DNA of 64,000 bases from Cordylochernes scorpioides (Eukaryota > Arthropoda > Arachnida > Pseudoscorpiones > Chernetidae), in NCBI GenBank assembly GCA_030710605.1, contig CP092877.1, positions 70,639,662 through 70,703,661 of the forward strand, written 5' to 3'. Under the pieces are notes generated by a model. It ran no database searches. It saw only the letters and a program-made list of their open reading frames with translations, and was not told the origin of the DNA. The translations under genes were made by a program, and so were the position numbers. Of this stretch, positions 45,452 through 57,395 are shown one piece after another; position 1 is the stretch's first letter, and each line of letters begins with the position of its first letter.

Positions 45452-46702
45452 CATTATATTATACATTGATGTGTTTTCATCTTGTATCAAATTTGATTTA
45501 TTATTTCATCGATTTATTCTTCCAATATTTGGTTTATTGAATCACTTACCTCTAGGATAGCGACAATTGCTATATTGTTTCAACTTCATCCTATAAAGTA
45601 AAAAGATATATAGTCCGACGATCTTAAAATATCCTTCCTCTCGTATGATTTATTCAAGAGTTAGAGATACTGGGAGACGATGGGTTCTAACCAATTTTAG
45701 TTTTAACTGTAAACAAGATGAATTAGTATCAGAATACCAACGCTATATATAACAACCCTAACACCAGGGAAATATGAACTGTCCTTTCCATTCCCCTGTA
45801 GCAATGCAACAGAACGAATTCTCAAACTAGCCAAAGAGGAGTATGCCAACTAGTAATGTAACATTGAAATGGTATCTGTATTGATAGACATGTATGGTAT
45901 AGACATTCGCGAGTTTTCTAACTGTATGGTTTTACATGGCTTGTAACACATGTTAATCTGGAAACAGACGGTAAGAGCCCTTCTATTTATAATTATAATA
46001 TTTATTTTACCTTATTTCTAACTATTCCCCTTGCTGTGTTGTGTGCGATTGATTAAAAAATCTATAAATAAACATTGACAAAAATTAGGCCTGTTATTGT
46101 TTATAACAGAATATTCGGATATGAACTAGAGGCAGTGTGCAAATTGAAAAGTAAACAACACCGGCTTAGGAGAGCATAGAAGCCATATTTGCATAGCACT
46201 ATCCACTACCGCACAGCGGCTAACAGCCCTTTCAGAAATATGGGGAGGGGATTTAATAGAAAAGTCCCATCTCTACGGACTTATAAAACTTGGGAGAATA
46301 TCAAAATAATCTCCCTGGCGTGAATAGATTACAGCAGCAAGCTGTCAGCTCGTGCTCCAAATTAACATTTTTTACTTGTCAACTTTAATACACAAAAAGT
46401 TATAACGCCATAAAGCTCGGAACAATGTGCTTTGTTTATTTTTTTATCTTAAAATTTTGTCGGCGTTCCTTGTATGTGACACAGAAATTTCTTCTTCCAC
46501 ATATATATAAATGGGAATATTTTAATATATAAAATAAGACCTAAATAATGAACTGCATTAAAACTGTATTTCTCTTATGTATAATTCTTTGTGAGTATGT
46601 ATATTTAAAGTTGTCATATTCAGATACATATGGCCACAGTTATATATCGGATTTGGTTCCATCTAATATGCAAAAGGGTTTTTTTAAAATTATTATCCAT
46701 AT
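45452..46702. other. Non-genic stretch with dispersed repeat
   Basis: 45781-45905 (CTGTCCTTTCCATTCCCCTG, AGCAATGCAACAGAACGAAT, ATGGTATAGAC) recurs in the same orientation at 47458-47585. No gene is seen, and the 82-codon frame at 46548-46796 runs into a SINE. Confidence 0.55.
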
Positions 46703-46905
46703 AGTACACGTGGTAAAGGCCATGGTATTCATGGTGGGTAGAAATTGGCTACTGCCTTTTACTGTAAGTGCACCACATGTCTACACATGTGAATAGAAGT
46801 TCAGCTTTCCATTTACAAATGTGCTAGAGCTCCGTTTGGTTACTTTTACTCTCTGGTGGGGTTGGACTTTTGTAAGAATCGGAGCCATTGGAGCATTTTT
46901 TGAAG
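46703..46905 (-). mobile_element. SINE copy lacking the tRNA-like head
   Basis: GTACACGTGGTAAAGGCCAT, AAGTGCACCACATGTCTACA and GGTGGGGTTGGACTTTTGTA match the 13463-13786 SINE body. The copy ends at about GGAGCCATTGGAGCATTTTT without the B-box head, as expected for 5' truncation on the minus strand. Confidence 0.8.
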
Positions 46906-47753
46906 AGTTAAATTTGTGTTTTCTAAGATTGGTTCTTCTTTGGAGAAGACGTTACACGAGCACATTGTATGCATAATGACATTTCACACTGTGCACAGGT
47001 TAATTAGATTCTAAGCAATACTAGAAATCTATAGATCCACATTTTACTTTGGATTATTCCTATCAGGCAAAAAGGTTCAAGGAACTGTATTCAAACAGTT
47101 AACCTATCTTTAAGTCCAATGCCTCAAGAAGCATTGCTAACTAGGATAAAATTATTTCTGCAACAAAGCTGCAATAAACTTGGGGAGTGATATCTTACTT
47201 TCATTATTTTTCGCCTTGTTTGTCCCACAGTTATGTCTTTGAAATTAAATTAAAATTCTCAAGAGGCAAAAAATGAAAATTAATATTTTCAAAATAATAA
47301 GACCGCAGGGTTTGTGGGGGGATACTTGAGATTTTATGTAAATAAACTACGTATTTACACATAGACATGTGTGATGATTGAATCCCTTCACTTTAGATAA
47401 TAACTTTCCTTCTGATGTGGAGATCTATCCTTAGCTGAATCAGGACATCCACCTCATTGCTCCTGTCCTTTCCATTCTTCTGTAGCAATGCAACAGAACG
47501 AATTCCAACAACCAAAGAAGGTTATGCCAGCAAGATATGCAGCATTAAAATGGTTTCTTCATGGATATACATGTATAGTAGACAATTAGATGGATATAAT
47601 TCGTAAGGTTTTCATTGAGAGTGGACGGACTCAGAATGATATTTGAAAGGTGAAGAGAGAGAAAGAGACGTATGTTTTGTGCACATAATTATAATTTATA
47701 ATCAACTATATATGATTTGAGAAATATTTATAACATACTAGAGTAATTAATAT
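46906..47753. other. Non-genic stretch with dispersed repeat
   Basis: It contains the second copy (47458-47585) of the repeat at 45781-45905 and nothing else recognisable. Confidence 0.55.
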
Positions 47754-47921
47754 TGCCATGTGGAAAATGAGGAAAGACAAACTTCAGGATAGCACAGCAA
47801 TTTATTTAAGGCAAGAACAAGCTATGAATGATAAACAAAAGATAAGCAATGAGGGAAGTTAACAGAGTAGCAAAATGTAAACATAAAATAATGATACTCT
47901 GTTAATAAATGCTTTGTTACA
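47754..47921 (-). repeat. Solo LTR of the 36310-37074 element family
   Basis: TGCCATGTGGAAAATGAGG ... GATAAACAAAAGATAAGC ... CTTTGTTACA aligns along its length to the 217-bp LTRs at 36310 and 36858, with about 50 bp less. It is flanked by ATAT on both sides (47750-47753 and 47922-47925). It is probably left after LTR-LTR recombination. Confidence 0.8.
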
Positions 47922-47925
47922 ATAT

Positions 47926-48255
47926 AAGGGCGTCTCCTGATCGTGCAACTAAAAGTGGCTGATGGCTTGTGCCATCTGTCGGAATAAATATAGACTATTC
48001 TTTGATTTTTAATTATTCCAGAATTGGCCAAATACCCATTCTTGATTAATCAAGAAAAAGCTAACCACGTACGCGTTTGATTCTGTTGGCCCTCATCAGC
48101 GTGGTACAGGCTGTACCTCAACGAGCAAAAACTGGTCTTTGGGGCGTTCTTTAAAAATCATGAAACGGAATTTAAAGCCGGAAGAGGGCGTGAGAGCGCA
48201 AGTCATCAGCAGATTTTAGTTGTATAATAAGGAGATTTCGTTTTCTTAATTTATC
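47926..48255 (+). repeat. Dispersed repeat, reference copy
   Basis: It contains CCATCTGTCGGAATAAATAT, TTGGCCAAATACCC, CTAACCACGTACGCG and GCGTGGTACAGGCTGTACC. Related copies lie at 35735-35850 (partial) and 43157-43345 (inverse). I cannot assign its class. Confidence 0.6.
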
Positions 48256-48902
48256 CACCTGATCCTAGTACTCTATTTTTAATACTAGATTAACCTTATA
48301 ATTTCATTATAACGCCTGTTTAATTTAGAATTAGGTTTTCTAGCGTTTTGATAAGTAGCGAGAGTTATAACGTGTCTGGGTTTTCGAGAAGTAAATAAAT
48401 ATTTTGTATAGGAAGCTGGAAGAAATGTATCGGTGAAAGAGCAAAGATTGAAAAGTGGATTAATTCCTTTTTAACACCATCTTTGAATTTCTACTTCAAT
48501 AATTGGCGAATAACCTCGTTTTTTTTTCTTTCGAATCATTTCGCCACTAGGAAAAGCTGTTGTTAAATCTATCTTGCCTCTATATAAACAGGGAGTATTT
48601 CTCACATACGTACCTAATGAAGGTTGGAAAGGGGGAATTAAAACTGTTGTTGACACGTGAACTTTGACCCGATAGTAGTGCGACCATTAATATGTCCCAG
48701 GCCATTGAATGAGGAGCGGTTTGACCAATTAGAGAGCACAAGGTCGACTGAGGAATTTTTCAATTGGCTGCGAACATCCAAGTATTTTCATTAGGAACTG
48801 CTCTAAACTATTCCCACAACTTCTGCCCCTGGGGGGAGACACCATGTTTGGATTCTGGTTGAACAATATAATGCTATCTGTGTGTGTGTGGATGTGTAGA
48901 AT
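48256..48902. other. Non-genic stretch
   Basis: Nothing recognised. Confidence 0.5.
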
Positions 48903-49020
48903 TCACTCATGGACAAAACTTAAGGAAGTTGTCCTTTTTTCGTGTATATCACGATATAGACAATAACTCTGAAAGTTATTTGATACATAGTGACCTCTAT
49001 TGAAAACACTCGAGATAACC
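48903..49020. mobile_element. Tc1/mariner-type MITE, truncated
   Basis: It starts TTCACTCATGGACAAAAC and ends at GAAAACACTCGAGATAACC, so only the first half is present. Confidence 0.85.
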
Positions 49021-50086
49021 AGGTTCCGAGAATAGAAATAAGATAAAATATTGTAACTTTTAGCGTGATTTTTTCTTTAATTTATAAAATAAAATAAAAA
49101 AATCGCGATGAAATAATTGCTATTTTTACCCATAGATGGCGCGTTATTTCATTTCATAAGATAAACATGTCTAACAGAAGCTCTCTCGTGTAGCATCAGC
49201 TTATGTAAAATTTACACGTCGTTTGGGCGATTTCTCTTTAATTTGATAGCAAGCTAACGCCTGCTCCGGTGATTTATTTGATGAGGTTCATTCAAAGTCT
49301 CAGGTCAATACTAAAGCAGTCGGGAAACAGCTTTTGAAAATTTTAAAGCTAGCTCAGTTGTTCGGCTATAAAATCTGTCCCCATGAAGTATGCACATCTA
49401 ACATATATGTACACTGTGGAATATTTAATGATAATTCTAGTTACACCATTATCTTAAATTTATATAATTAGTTTCACCGCTTTTGCAAGGCGACAAACAT
49501 CTCCCGCTAGATCCATCTCTTACATTCGCAAAGCTTTTAGATACGACAAAACTTTAGGATATTGAACATCTTTGTTTAGTACAACTTTTAAAGTATCATC
49601 CCTAGAGCTTAATACACTTCTTAACTTTCGTAACCATATTTGATGAAGTACTCACTCATGGTTTGATTGGTCTCTATTTTTGCATTGTTAGTCTATTTAT
49701 TGGAAATAAACTCTCGCAGTTTTATATTGGGGAATATTAAAAATGTCGCATGGGAAAAATCAAGTGAATAAACAGTGTAGAAGTATTTATACCCTTTTGT
49801 ATTAATAAAAACTATTTTGCTAAGGTATGTGAAGTGGAATTGTCGTGATGACAACCAAAACATCCGAGACATAGCTTTGGATTTCATGACACCCCGCCCA
49901 GTTAGGTTCCATTCAGAGTTGATATAGTCATTATTCTTTTTATATATTTATAGAGGAATGTGTGGTAGAAACCTGGTCAGATAGGCAGAAATAGAGGGCA
50001 CTCTCTGGTTTTACAGAATCTCAATGAACTTGATGTCTGGATCATAATTATATATCCAACTTTTAATACCAGCTAATATGCGTATA
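49021..50086. other. Non-genic stretch outside the inverted repeat
   Basis: No gene is recognised. The minus frame of 64 codons at 49693-49887 has no motif. Confidence 0.5.
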
Positions 50087-51349
50087 TATATTGACTTTTT
50101 GAGATTTCTGATGTGAATTTGTCTATTATAAACATTCGCCCCATCAACTCTGGACTCCATCTGTTTTTTTTTTTTTTTTTGTCAATACAACCTTTTGTCT
50201 ATACACATTCAAAAAAATGGTGGCTAGCCTTGATGGGTAATTCGAGGATATATGTGTATAAAATATTCGACCATGGCGACATGATCCCATAACATTGCTG
50301 TTGATGGCCGTTCCAGCTTTGGACCATATTTCAACGATAGCTTTCCTCTTTAAAATTCCGCCAACCAATTATTGTTTTACTTGAAGGCCCAATATCAGGA
50401 AGAGTTTCCTTCAAAATAGTAGAAGATTCGTAAAGCTTTAAGCCTTTATTTTTATTTATAGAAAATCATGTCTTTAAAGCTCCATGGCTTTTAGGTAGAA
50501 CCTTTGAACCAATCGCCGTCGTGTGCACCACACACAATAAAGTACCAATGATAGAAGTACCGGATTTATTATGTTTGCTGACATTTTCCTGTATCAAAGA
50601 ACTTTCTGAACCACCCTGATATTTGTGGAACAAACATTTTCTTATGTTCTTGCCAAGCTATTCAAATCTACACGTGTGTAAACCCGCCCTTTCTACACGA
50701 CCCAATTACACTCCGTCAAATAATTAGGAACATCCCCCGTAAAAATACTTCTCCCATTTATTTCGCCTTAATTACGGATTACGGAGCTGCGCAATTTTTG
50801 TAATTGACTTTGTTAATTGGATTAATATTATCGTGGGGGTAATCAAATTAGGAGAAACACAAACTGGGTTATGTTTGTGAAAACACAACTTCAGATATCT
50901 GATGCTGAAGAAAGTTTACTTGGATAAGAATTGGATAATTGTTCTATCTTGTTTTCCCTCTCTTACATCTTTCTATGATTACACAGAAGTCCTATATTTT
51001 ATCACAAGAGATTGTAACTCGTGTGCCTAGAAAACATAACAATAAAAACATATTTTAGAGTGTTTGGCCATATCATTGTTCAGTGTATGACCAATAGAAA
51101 CTTTAAAAACAATAAACAGCAGGTTTTACAAATACGCTATAGTTTCTCAACCAACCGACATATTGTCAATGGAATCAGAAGTCTGAGATACTGCATCGAC
51201 AGTTCCATGATGGCTTTTTAACATATTAACAAAATCTAAATGGAGAAATATTAATCGTCGTTGTTCACATTGTAGTGCTGCTGGTATAAGAATTATTTCT
51301 AAATTGTGTTGGTTGTTACAACAATGGAGTTCTCCGCGCCACAATTCCT

Positions 51350-51480
51350 ATATATATATCCTACAGAAATAAGAGTGGGGAATATATATCCTACTGAAAT
51401 AAGAGTGGGGAATATATATCCTACTGAAATAAGAGTGGGGAATATATATCCTAACGTTTTGAAGAAATAAGAGTGGGAGA
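51350..51480. repeat. 30-bp tandem repeat in left arm
   Basis: The unit CTACTGAAATAAGAGTGGGG followed by AATATATATC recurs at 51361, 51391 and 51421, with a degenerate fourth copy after 51451. The right arm has fewer copies (about 58955-59040). Confidence 0.9.
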
Positions 51481-51501
51481 AGTATATACCCTGTGAAGAT
51501 A

Positions 51502-51720
51502 TCAAGGATAAAACACAGGCCACCATTTCCCAGGACATATTTGAAAGGAAATCTCGGCGGGAAATGACATTAGCAGGGGCAGCTGTGGTCCAGGCCAGTA
51601 GATCATCACCTGAGTGCGGCGGAACATGTCCTGGGGAAGGATACTCCCGAGGAAATTAGAGGCTGAGGGAAATGACCCGGAAGGTGCCATTTTGGGGAAG
51701 GGAGCACCCTGTAATTCGGT
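51502..51720 (-). CDS. Candidate conserved exon, left-arm copy
   Basis: This minus-strand frame of 62 codons starts MAPSGSFPSASNFLGSILPQ and is identical at the protein level to the plus-strand frame at 58728-58916. It sits in the GC-rich, mismatch-free part of the inverted repeat. Just upstream in the reading direction is a possible acceptor, CCGAATTACAG. Within the frame, CACTCAG|GTGATG is a good donor candidate, so the real exon could be about 97 bp. The product is not recognised. It may instead be conserved only because the arms exchange sequence. Confidence 0.25.
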   Translation of the reverse strand, partial: TELQGAPFPKMAPSGSFPSASNFLGSILPQDMFRRTQVMIYWPGPQLPLLMSFPAEISFQICPGKWWPVFYP

Positions 51721-53106
51721 GGAATTTTTAGCGGCGGAGTTATTGAGCGGCCAGGATCGTCCCTAGCGCAGGTCGTGGGACACATCCAGCGTTCAGCTGA
51801 ATCTTTTTATTTGTTGGAATATTTCTTTTTTTTTTTTAGCCTTTGGTCAAAATACGCAATGTCAATCATGTACAATCAATGAATATATATAATTACTGAA
51901 CGGTAAAAAAATAGTAGAAGGTCTGAGTTACTAATCAGTAATAAACCAACGGTTTAGCTTATGGATTGAATAAGGAAGCTTCTATCGAAAAAGAGTTCGA
52001 CATTTGGTAGAGAGTAATGATGTAAATAATTCCTCGTGATTGAGGTAATAATCCATATTATAAATATAGTAAAGAAGGAGTCCCATCATTCCAAATTTTA
52101 TGTTTTTTATTGAAGCACCTTACGTTTGGATGACTCTGAGTCATATTCGACTAATAGCACTTAGGTTACACCAGCAATAACAAGAATGCACACGTTCATC
52201 CCTGACTTACAAATCAATAATATCAACAAAGCAATCCAGGGTTAAGGTTTTTTTTTTTGCACCTTTTTAAGGGCATGTTAGCCCCCGAAATCTAGAGATA
52301 AATAAATGGTACAAGAAACCTAACCCTGTATTGCTCTTGCTGATATTATTAAATAAAAAGAATAAAAAATATTTGTGTTCAGTTTTACACAAACACCTTC
52401 TTTATAAATATCCAAGCAGTAAATGTTTTTCTCAATAAAGAACAAATATTGAAATAATTGTAAATAAAATATTGTGAATGTCGACCCTGGTTCTCCAAGT
52501 TGTCAGTTTTGTTTAAACTGTTGTGTGATTTATGTTGAAGTAGGAAACTGAATATCCTATTCTATAACATTTGACGACATTTTCTATGTTTAATAATTGA
52601 CATATATTCTGATATTTACATTATATCTGAAGTAGCGTATATTTTAAATAGAAAAACATCTATTTCGCCAAGATATTGTGAATAAAAAATATATCAACCC
52701 TCCGTGGATTTTACATGTCGTTTTTTTTAAATAAGTATTCGGAATGATATTTCCCTCTCTTTTGTAAGTTGGAAGAAAATAAAATCCTTCAATGATATTT
52801 AAATGCATTTCTTTTCGTTTTGACTGCGGACCGGCTTATTTATTTATTTCCTCCAGTAGCAACGGAGGATGGAAGGTTTCTATGTCGTCGATTGTATAGA
52901 CACTCTGTGTGGGATTGAAATATGATTGCACTCTCTTTTTCAATCTTATCCACTCACACAGATATCTTATTATGGAAATTCTCTCTGAATATTACTACTT
53001 CGATATCCTATTGGTAGCGTGCGTAAGCTTCTTTCTCATTAGTGGTAAACACACCCAGCGGTTTCGCCAGTTAAACTATCGTACTTATATAATATTGTAT
53101 TGAAAT

Positions 53107-53610
53107 TGTTTTGCTTTTATATTCAGTACTGTAGAGGAACTTCTGATTTCTACTGTCCTTTCTTCAATTATAAAAATATTGAGATGACCTTTCTTATCAG
53201 TGATGAAACCTCCCAGCTGTTTCGCCAGTTTAATCTACAATACCGCTCCAATATTGTATTAGGCTGTTTTGCTTTTATATTCAGTACTGTAGAGGAACTT
53301 CTGATTTCTACTGTCCTTTCTTCAATTATAAAAATATTGAGATGACCTTTCTTATCAGTGATGAAACCTCCCAGCTGTTTCGCCAGTTTAATCTACAATA
53401 CCGCTCCAATATTGTATTAGGCTGTTTTGCTTTTATATTCAGTACTGTAGAGGAACTTCTGATTTCTACTGTCCTTTCTTCAATTATAAAAATATTGAGA
53501 TGACCTTTCTTATCAGTGATGAAACCTCCCAGCTGTTTCGCCAGTTTAATCTACAATACCGCTCCAATATTGTATTAGGCTGTTTTGCTTTTATATTCAG
53601 TACTGTATAA
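53107..53610 (-). repeat. 158-bp tandem array, left arm, 3 units plus
   Basis: Starts of TGTTTTGCTTTTATATTC at 53107, 53265, 53423 and 53581 give an exact 158-bp period. The second to fourth units are almost identical to one another. Read on the minus strand each unit carries ACTGGCGAAACAGCTGGGAG and TTCATCACTGATA, the degenerate hammerhead-like core. Plus-strand frames here (53100-53345) are translations of the array. Confidence 0.9.
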
Positions 53611-53820
53611 CACTACAGTAACTTCTATATAGCAAAGGCCTTTAGGCTAAGATCAAAGGTATTTAAACACAATTATTAACGCTATAAATAATTTATATTT
53701 ATAAATGTAGATGGCGTGCATATTTTATCTCTAACTTAAGACGCCTACGTGTCGTAACGCTAGATCTCACAATATCAAATAAATATTCGCTCAATTTAAT
53801 AAATAATTGGCTTTTCCCCT

Positions 53821-53920
53821 NNNNNNNNNNNNNNNNNNNNNNNNNNNNNNNNNNNNNNNNNNNNNNNNNNNNNNNNNNNNNNNNNNNNNNNNNNNNNNNN
53901 NNNNNNNNNNNNNNNNNNNN
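53821..53920. other. Assembly gap, 100 N, at inner end of left arm
   Basis: It is exactly 100 N and lies exactly where the left arm stops matching the right arm. The true junction between arm and spacer is therefore not known. Confidence 0.99.
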
Positions 53921-56420
53921 TTTAGTGAACCTTTGAAGTCCGCACTAACTTAACTGGCACAAAGTCAAACTCCTTATAATCGCCGTCTGCATTATTAATT
54001 TTCATCTTTGGTTTCTGATATTTCAACTAATACATAGCTGGAATTTTGGCGCCAAATTTAAAATATTCGTCTGACGTAAAATTTTCTTGGCATGCAAAAA
54101 AAAAAACCAATAGCTCTACTTTTTTCGGGTGACCTTAAATTTAGGTAAACTAGAATTTAATGAAGGTATAATGTCTGCGAAAAAGGAACATCAATAAAAA
54201 TAATGAAGAACAAAGAAGAATGTTTTGATATAAAGAACAAAGGATGATCTTTAATTTTTAAATAACCTTTTGTATTAGATATATAATCTCTCTTTTGCAT
54301 TTAATCATTTCTTACTTCTATAATGTTGTGCTAAGTATATAAGCCAATAAATATATTTATATCGAAATGCTCCAACTCTTCAATCAAAAATTAACATTTA
54401 ATAATTGATTATTTTTAAAATAGCCAAAGTTAGAAACTCTTACATTCCATTGTAAAGTCCGTAGTCCTAAAATACTGGACACTACTAAAACAGATGTCTA
54501 TAACCAGAAAAATAAAAAATCAGAAAAACACCTTTTTTGTGTGTGTTGTGTGTGTAACTCATCTACTATTTGAATTATATTTTTAAAATTCCAAAGATTC
54601 GTAATAAATTGTGTGTTATAAAAATATTTGTATTTTGGAATGTCTGGGTGGAAAACTTTAAAATATTTTATATGTGTTATTCTTTAATATCATTCTCTCT
54701 GGATTTAATAAGCTCCAACTATCCCGAGGATATTTGGCTTATATTTCGTCTTCTGATTATAAAATTGCCAAGCCTCTCAAAGTTTATGATTCTGAATTCA
54801 ATATGGGTCGCAATCGATGAGAATTTATCCAAGCTGTGTACACAATTATAGGATGTCGTTTCAAATGCTTATTTTCCCCAAGGCAATATCTGATATTGAG
54901 GAAAGCACTTATATTTAAATATTTAAACCAAATTTCAACTCTTCGTTCGTAAGTAAGTATTGGTCTAAAGATAGATTTGTATAATGACAGCCTTTTATAT
55001 ATATGAGTGCTTAAGCCCTGAAATTCATTACCCGACACGAAACACTCAAGTTCTTTAAAAACATTGGGTTTCATTTATTATATTTTTTAAAGAGGAGACT
55101 GAAATTCAATTTATTCTTTCTTATAAGATAAGCAAAGCTGAATTTCACCATTTAGATGCCCGTATGGATGTAGTCATTTTAAAATTTGATAGGGACTTCA
55201 TTTCTGCTATGTAGATTGTTGGTTTTCTCCAGGCCAAATATAAATTTAATTTCGCTCACCATAAGTCGATCTTCTCTAATTCCATTTCTATCGATACTTT
55301 AAGAATTGATAAATCCTTCATTTAAAATAACATTGACAAAAGTTATTCTCATCAATGTAACTACTTATTTCAGCATTAGGTAACTCAAGCTTGGTTATCA
55401 AATCATTTAATAATATCATCCACAGAAGTGGGAAGACAAAAGACCACCCTGAAAACAGCATCTTTTGATAACAATTTAGTAACTTCTCTATAAATATATA
55501 CTTGTGAAAGAGTTATTTTCCAAGTGTGATGTAAAGTTCTGTTCAATCTGGCTGTGGTATATTGTCATCGTCTGATATTCAATTAAATATGGCCACCATG
55601 TGTTGTCAAAATCAACTTCTATATCTGGTGTAAATCAGGAACACCAGAATTTGCTCAATTTATGCTCAGAAATTTTATTCAGCTTTGTCATTACTTACTT
55701 TGCCTTATATATCCATTTTGTCTAAAACAGTTTTTGTTTAAAGTTATTTCAATAATTTTGGAAATATTTGAAATAAAGATTTAAAGCAATATTTTTTAAC
55801 AGCTTGGAAATTAGCTTCATGATGTTCTCAAATTTATTATTTGTAGATTTATTATTCGTATTTATTAGCATTCATATATTTGTTCCTAATTGTCTTGAAG
55901 ATACTAGAAATAATGAACGAGACGACACCCAGTGGCATTCGTCTGATACAAATAATTTGTAATTATTTTTATACATTTTTCTCTATATAATCCTAACTCT
56001 ATATAATCTTATATATATGTACGATAAATAAAATTATATTCAATATCTCTCTCACTCTGGACGATTATATAAAGTTATTATAAACTGAAAATATATATAT
56101 TTCATTATTCCACCAGTTTAATACCCAGGGCTATATATACTTGAATTTCGTGGATTCAACTTCCAATGATCAACAAAAACCTTTCAATTATATCTATTCA
56201 TAATTTTAATAACAACTTTATTAATATTAGAATAATTTTATATTATAGTTTAATAGAATATTCCTTCAGATATTTATTATATAGAATTATTGTGTTAAAA
56301 TTCGAACAATGTGAATTTATTTATTCAGACTCTTCCATGTAGATTTCTGTAAATTATTCAAATAGGCCCACACAATATATTTTAAATGCTACGTGTTGTG
56401 AGAAATAATGGCTATTAAAA
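53921..56420. other. Spacer of inverted repeat
   Basis: This is 2.5 kb of very AT-rich single-copy-looking sequence. The only recognised content is the decayed reverse transcriptase at 54830-55720. No other gene was seen. Confidence 0.6.
54830..55720 (-). pseudogene. Decayed LINE reverse transcriptase in the spacer
   Basis: Minus-strand reading across frames gives RT motifs in the right order and spacing. A motif A-like PDIEVDFDNTWW (about 55590-55628) resembles the LINE form LDIEGAFDN. A degenerate motif B (QGGLLSS ... LNDLITKLE) lies at about 55385-55455. A motif C position, SSYIDE in place of YADD, lies at about 55350-55362. About 375 bp further on is YKSIFRPILTY (about 54950-55000), the connection segment found after the RT palm of jockey-like LINEs. 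Many stops and frameshifts indicate an old copy. Endonuclease and tail are not visible. Confidence 0.55.
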
Positions 56421-56638
56421 AGGAGAGAAAAGCCAATTAATTATTAAATTGAGCGAATATTTATTTGATATTGTGAGATCTAGCGTTACGACACGTAGGT
56501 GTTTTAAGTTAGAGGTAAAAAGCAAATATGCACGCCATCTGCATTTAGATATATAAATTATTTATACCGTTAATAATTGTGTTTAAATACCTTTGATACT
56601 ACACTTTGATCTTAGCCTAAAAGCCTTTGCTATATAGA

Positions 56639-57395
56639 AGTTCCTATACAATACTGGATATAAAAGTAGAACAGCTTCAATACAATATTAGAGAAGTATG
56701 ATAGATTAAACTGGCGAAACCGCTGGGAGTGTTCACCACTGATAAGAGCCAGACCCTCTCAATATTTTTATAATTGAAGAAAGGACAGTAGAAATTAGAA
56801 GTTCCTCTACAGTGCTGGATATAAAGCAAAACAGCCTCAATACAATATTAGAACGGTATGCTAAATTAAACTGGCGAAACCGCTGGGAGTGTTCACCACT
56901 GATGAGAAAAGCCTTCTCAATATTTTTATAATTGAAGAAAGGACATTAGAAATTAGAAGTTCCTCTACATCACTGGATATATAAGCAAAATAACCTCAAT
57001 ACAATATTAGAACGGTATGCTAAATTAAACTGGCGAAACAGCTGGGAGGTTTCACCACTGATGAGAAAGGGTATCTCAATATTTTTATATTTGAAGTAAG
57101 GACAGTAGAAATTAGAAGTTCCTCTACAGTACTGAATATATAATCAAAACAACCTCAATACAATATTAGAACGGTATGGTAGATTAAACTGGCGAAACCG
57201 CTGGGAGTGTTCACCACTGATGAGAGCCAGACCCTCTCAATATTTTTATAATTAAAGAAAGGACAGTAGAAATTAGAAGTTCCTCTACAGTACTGGATAT
57301 AAAGCAAAACAGCCTCAATACAATATTAGAACGGTATGCTAAATTAAACTGGCGAAACCGCTGGGAGTGTTCACCACTGATGAGAAAGACGCTTG
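56639..57395 (+). repeat. 158-161-bp tandem array, right arm, about 5 units
   Basis: Unit starts (AGTTCCT) lie at 56639, 56800, 56958, 57117 and 57278. Each unit contains AACGGTATGGTAGATTAAA or a close variant, CTGGCGAAACCGCTGGGAG and TTCACCACTGATGAGA. The units are more diverged from one another than those in the left arm, and this array has one or two units more. Confidence 0.9.

Larger units (their letters stand above)
50087..53820. repeat. Left arm of large inverted repeat
   Basis: It is the reverse complement of 56421-60308. Markers on this arm are TCGACCATGGCGACATGATC (50267), GGCGGAGTTATTGAGCGGCC (51733), GACTCTGAGTCATATTCGAC (52132) and GTGTCGTAACGCTAGATCTC (53750). By eye, divergence is about 4% in the outermost 200 bp and lower in the middle. 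A 330-bp GC-rich part shows no difference that I can find. The homology runs right up to the N gap at 53821. The outer edge is at TATATTGAC (50087), where the right arm is interrupted by a transposon. Confidence 0.95.

Noticed and set aside
53100..53345. 81-codon plus frame in the left palindrome arm
   Set aside because: It is part of the 158-bp tandem array, and similar frames repeat with that period.
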